Shown here: positions 62,030-64,000 of the stretch, piece after piece
How the letters are laid out: the number at the start of each line of letters is the position of its first letter
How positions within the stretch are numbered: position 1 is the first letter of the stretch
Assembly: GCF_943913955.1 (NCBI RefSeq)
Contig: NZ_CALUAE010000024.1
Location: 1 to 64,000 of the forward strand
Reading direction: 5' to 3'
DNA: 64,000 nucleotides
From: Mycolicibacterium bacteremicum
Lineage (GTDB): Bacteria > Actinomycetota > Actinomycetes > Mycobacteriales > Mycobacteriaceae
Translations under genes and position numbers: made by a program
Notes under the pieces: model-generated
The model's database searches: none
Told to the model about the DNA's origin: nothing
Seen by the model: only the letters and a program-made list of their open reading frames with translations

Positions 62030-62755
62030 GTGTCGGAATCGGAATTCAGCGGCCGCACCGTCGTCCTGGTGGGCGGCGGATCGGGCATCGGCCTGGCCAC
62101 CGCGCGACGGGTGACCGCCGGCGGCGGCCGTGTCGTCCTGGGCGGGCGCAACGAGGCGCGGTTGGCCGCCGCCGCCGAGTCGTTGGGACCGGCGGCGCGC
62201 TGGCACCGGATAGACACCGCCGACGAACAGTCGATCGATGCGTTCTTCGAACGCATCGACGTGGTGCACGGGCTGCTCACCACCGCCGCGGAGTACCGCA
62301 CCGGACCGTTGCGCGATCTCACGGTCGCCGAGGCGGCCACCGCATTCGACTCCAAGTTCTGGGGTCAGTACCGCGTCACCCGGTCGGCGTTGCCGAAACT
62401 GAGCCCCGACGCGGCGATCGTGCTGATGTCCGGTGCCGCCGGTGCCCGACCGGCCGCCGTCGCGCCGGCCTACTCGGCGGTCAACGCGGCCATCGAGGGC
62501 CTGGCCCGCGGGCTGGCCGTCGAACTCGCCCCCATCACCGTCAACGCGATCGCGCCCGGCACGGTCGACGGCCACCTGTGGCACGGCCGGCCGGCCGCCG
62601 ACCGCGCGGCCGCCTTCGCGGGCTACCGCGCCGCATCGACCATCGGCAGGCTGGCCGACGAGGACGAGATCGCGCACACCATCGGCTACCTGCTGAGCAG
62701 CCGTGTCACCACCGGTTCCACGCTCTACCCCGACGGTGGTTACACGTTCCGCTGA
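62030..62755 (+). CDS. Short-chain dehydrogenase/reductase
   Basis: A 241-residue classical SDR. The cofactor turn is VVLVGGGSGIGLATARRV (TGxxxGxG variant), followed by GRNEARL. The catalytic part is VLMSGAAGARPAAVAPAYSAVNAAIEG, where YSAVN replaces the usual YxxxK, so the catalytic Lys is Asn. PGTVDG and a GSTLYPDGGYTFR C-terminus are family-like. Loss of the Lys suggests altered or no reductase activity. The GTG at 62030 is chosen because the fold begins a few residues later. It converges with the next gene by 16 bases. Confidence 0.8.
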   Translation: MSESEFSGRTVVLVGGGSGIGLATARRVTAGGGRVVLGGRNEARLAAAAESLGPAARWHRIDTADEQSIDAFFERIDVVHGLLTTAAEYRTGPLRDLTVAEAATAFDSKFWGQYRVTRSALPKLSPDAAIVLMSGAAGARPAAVAPAYSAVNAAIEGLARGLAVELAPITVNAIAPGTVDGHLWHGRPAADRAAAFAGYRAASTIGRLADEDEIAHTIGYLLSSRVTTGSTLYPDGGYTFR

Positions 62756-63300
62756 GGCTCGTCGATGTCGGCACCGGTGGCCAGATCACCGCACTCGACG
62801 GTGAGGACGTCATCGCGGCCGCGCAGGAACGGCCCCGCCCCGGTGTCGCCCTGCAGCCGCCCGGCCAGCGCGGGCCAGTGCCTGCGGGCCAGCACGACGG
62901 GATGCCCGGGCCGGCCGCCGAACACTGCCCTGGCCAGACCCGATGCCGATGCCCGCGCCGCATCGAGGACCCGGCGCACGGTGTCGGCGCCGATGTCCGG
63001 GGTGTCGACCAGGGTGATGACGACCCAGTCGACATCGAGCGCGTCGACGGCGGCCAGCCCGGCCCGCAGGGAGGCCGACAGGCCCTCGGCCCACTGCCGG
63101 GCGATCACCGCACGGGCCGGCGGCGGAACATCCACCTCGGCCGCGCCCAGCACGACCAGCACCTCGGCACAGCCACCCGCGTGCACCGCGGCCACCGCCC
63201 TGGCCAGCCAATCACCGTCGGCGGCAAGCACTTTCGGCATGCCGAAGCGGGTGCCCGCACCGGCGGCCAGCACCAATCCCGCCGCCCGCTGCGATGCCAT
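62740..63300 (-). CDS. MobA-like nucleotidyltransferase (MocA family)
   Basis: A 186-residue NTP transferase of the molybdenum-cofactor nucleotidyltransferase type. Signature: GLVLAAGAGTRFGMPKVLAADG at the start, then DWVVITLVDTPDIGADTV with the metal-binding Asp, and GGRPGHPVVLARRHWPALAG. It probably attaches CMP or GMP to molybdopterin, or acts with xanthine-dehydrogenase-type enzymes. The ATG at 63300 (MASQRAAG) is decided by the fold's first strand. Confidence 0.85.
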   Translation of the reverse strand: MASQRAAGLVLAAGAGTRFGMPKVLAADGDWLARAVAAVHAGGCAEVLVVLGAAEVDVPPPARAVIARQWAEGLSASLRAGLAAVDALDVDWVVITLVDTPDIGADTVRRVLDAARASASGLARAVFGGRPGHPVVLARRHWPALAGRLQGDTGAGPFLRGRDDVLTVECGDLATGADIDEPQRNV

Positions 63301-63424
63301 GGCCCCAGTCTGCCCGGCACAAAGTCCGCGGTGTTCGGCAGGGAGGTGTCTAACCAGCGAAATCAGGCGTAAGGTCGGATCAGGTTGAGCCCGCAGCCTG
63401 ACCCTTCCGACTGTCGGAGCCGCC

Positions 63425-63856
63425 ATGACGACGCCAGATCCCGTCGCTCTTGCGACGTCCCCGCCGCGTGCTGCACCCGGCCGGGCCGCCCACACCGTGC
63501 GTCGCCTGCCGCCGGACGCGACCGTCATCTCGGTGTTCGGCGAACTCGACGCCGCCAACGCCCGCCAGTTCAGCAACTACGCACTGCAGCACCTCGCCCA
63601 CACCGATCAATTGATCGTCGATCTGTCCGAGGTCGAATTCTTTGGCACCGAGGCATTCTCGATGCTGCACACGATCAGCGTGACCGCCGCGGGCAGGGAC
63701 GCCCGCTGGATCATGATCCCGAGTGCGGCGGTGCGCAAGCTGCTGCAGATCTGCGATCCCGACGGAGCCCTGCCGACCGCGACGCACCTCACCGAGGCGG
63801 CGGCGCGGTTGCAGGGCCACCCGCTACTGCAACTCGTCCCGAAGTTTGGCGAGTGA
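63425..63856 (+). CDS. STAS-domain anti-sigma factor antagonist
   Basis: A 143-residue single-STAS-domain protein. The strand-turn VISVFGELDAANARQF and the phospho-acceptor loop LIVDLSEVEFFGTEAFSMLHTI (Thr75 at the usual Ser/Thr position) mark it as an anti-anti-sigma factor. When not phosphorylated such proteins bind an RsbW-type anti-sigma factor and free the sigma factor. It is convergent with sigF, and its 3' end overlaps the sigF 3' end by 33 bases. Control of SigF is therefore the first hypothesis; RsfA/RsfB-like proteins do this in M. tuberculosis. Confidence 0.87.
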   Translation: MTTPDPVALATSPPRAAPGRAAHTVRRLPPDATVISVFGELDAANARQFSNYALQHLAHTDQLIVDLSEVEFFGTEAFSMLHTISVTAAGRDARWIMIPSAAVRKLLQICDPDGALPTATHLTEAAARLQGHPLLQLVPKFGE

Positions 63857-64000
63857 GCGGGCCAGCAGCCGCGATACGTGCATCTGCGAGATCCCGACCC
63901 GCTCGGCGATCTGGGACTGCGTCATCGACTCGAAGAAACGCAGGATGAGCACCGTGCGCTCGCGCTCGGGCAGCTTGGACAGCAGCGGCCGCAGCGCCTC
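63824..64000 (-). CDS. sigF: Alternative sigma factor SigF, C-terminal part (cut by window edge)
   Basis: The last 58 residues of a group 3 sigma factor, EALRPLLSKLPERERTVLIL onward, contain all of region 4: RFFESMTQSQIAERVGISQMHVSRLLARSLAKLRDEL, the helix-turn-helix that contacts the -35 element. SigF drives stationary-phase and stress genes from GTTT-N15-17-GGGTAT promoters. The location after accA3 matches Rv3286c. Its anti-sigma gene rsbW would lie beyond the window edge. Confidence 0.92.
   Translation of the reverse strand, partial: EALRPLLSKLPERERTVLILRFFESMTQSQIAERVGISQMHVSRLLARSLAKLRDELQ

Overview
This window is a high-GC chromosomal segment from a mycobacterium, most likely a rapid grower of the Mycolicibacterium type. 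From memory, gene order follows the M. tuberculosis stretch sahH-(alkX)-rubB-rubA-alkB ... manA ... whiB2-fbiA-fbiB ... manB-wbbL-rmlD-lcp1 ... fadE25-purE-purK ... birA-accD5-accE5-maf-sseA ... accA3-sigF almost gene for gene. Diagnostic members include WhiB2, the F420 genes fbiA/fbiB, AccA3/AccD5/AccE5 and SigF. No rRNA, tRNA, CRISPR array or insertion sequence was seen.

Layout. (1) 1-5.7 kb: sahH N-terminus, an MFS transporter, the alkane hydroxylase operon alkB-rubA-rubB-alkX and an FAD-dependent enzyme. (2) 5.7-20.6 kb: GDP-mannose supply (manA, pmmA, later manB), whiB2, the fbiA-fbiB-nudix operon, dTDP-rhamnose/linker-unit genes (rmlD, wbbL) headed by a secreted glycoside hydrolase, and the LCP ligase gene. 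(3) 20.7-26.7 kb: a methyltransferase, fadE25, purK-purE, a GtrA protein, a PH-domain protein and birA. (4) 26.7-44.4 kb: an apparent insertion between birA and accD5, holding a complete Wzx/Wzy-type exopolysaccharide locus. It has a polyprenyl-phosphate sugar transferase, two chain-length (Wzz) proteins (one fused to a kinase-like domain), a Wzy polymerase/ligase, a Wzx flippase, three glycosyltransferases and two acyltransferases. Interleaved with these are four paralogous alpha/beta-hydrolases of the secretory lipase family. (5) 44.6-48.4 kb: a KshA-like Rieske oxygenase, a methyltransferase and an acyl-CoA synthetase. (6) 48.5-64 kb: accD5-accE5-maf, a WYL regulator facing an FAD monooxygenase, chaB, a RecQ-family helicase, an isochorismatase-like hydrolase, sseA and a SufE-like gene, a phosphodiesterase-like protein, accA3, small metabolic genes, a STAS anti-sigma-antagonist and the 3' end of sigF.

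How it fits together. Mannose and rhamnose precursor genes, the arabinogalactan linker rhamnosyltransferase and the LCP transferase form conserved cell-envelope housekeeping. BirA biotinylates the acyl-CoA carboxylase carrier AccA3, which works with AccD5 and AccE5 to make extender units for envelope lipids. The exopolysaccharide locus sits between birA and its carboxylase partners. It carries everything needed to prime, assemble, flip, polymerise and acylate a surface polysaccharide. The four exported lipase-like proteins, two of them predicted lipoproteins, are the most unusual part and suggest a dedicated step of acyl removal, transfer or remodelling outside the membrane.
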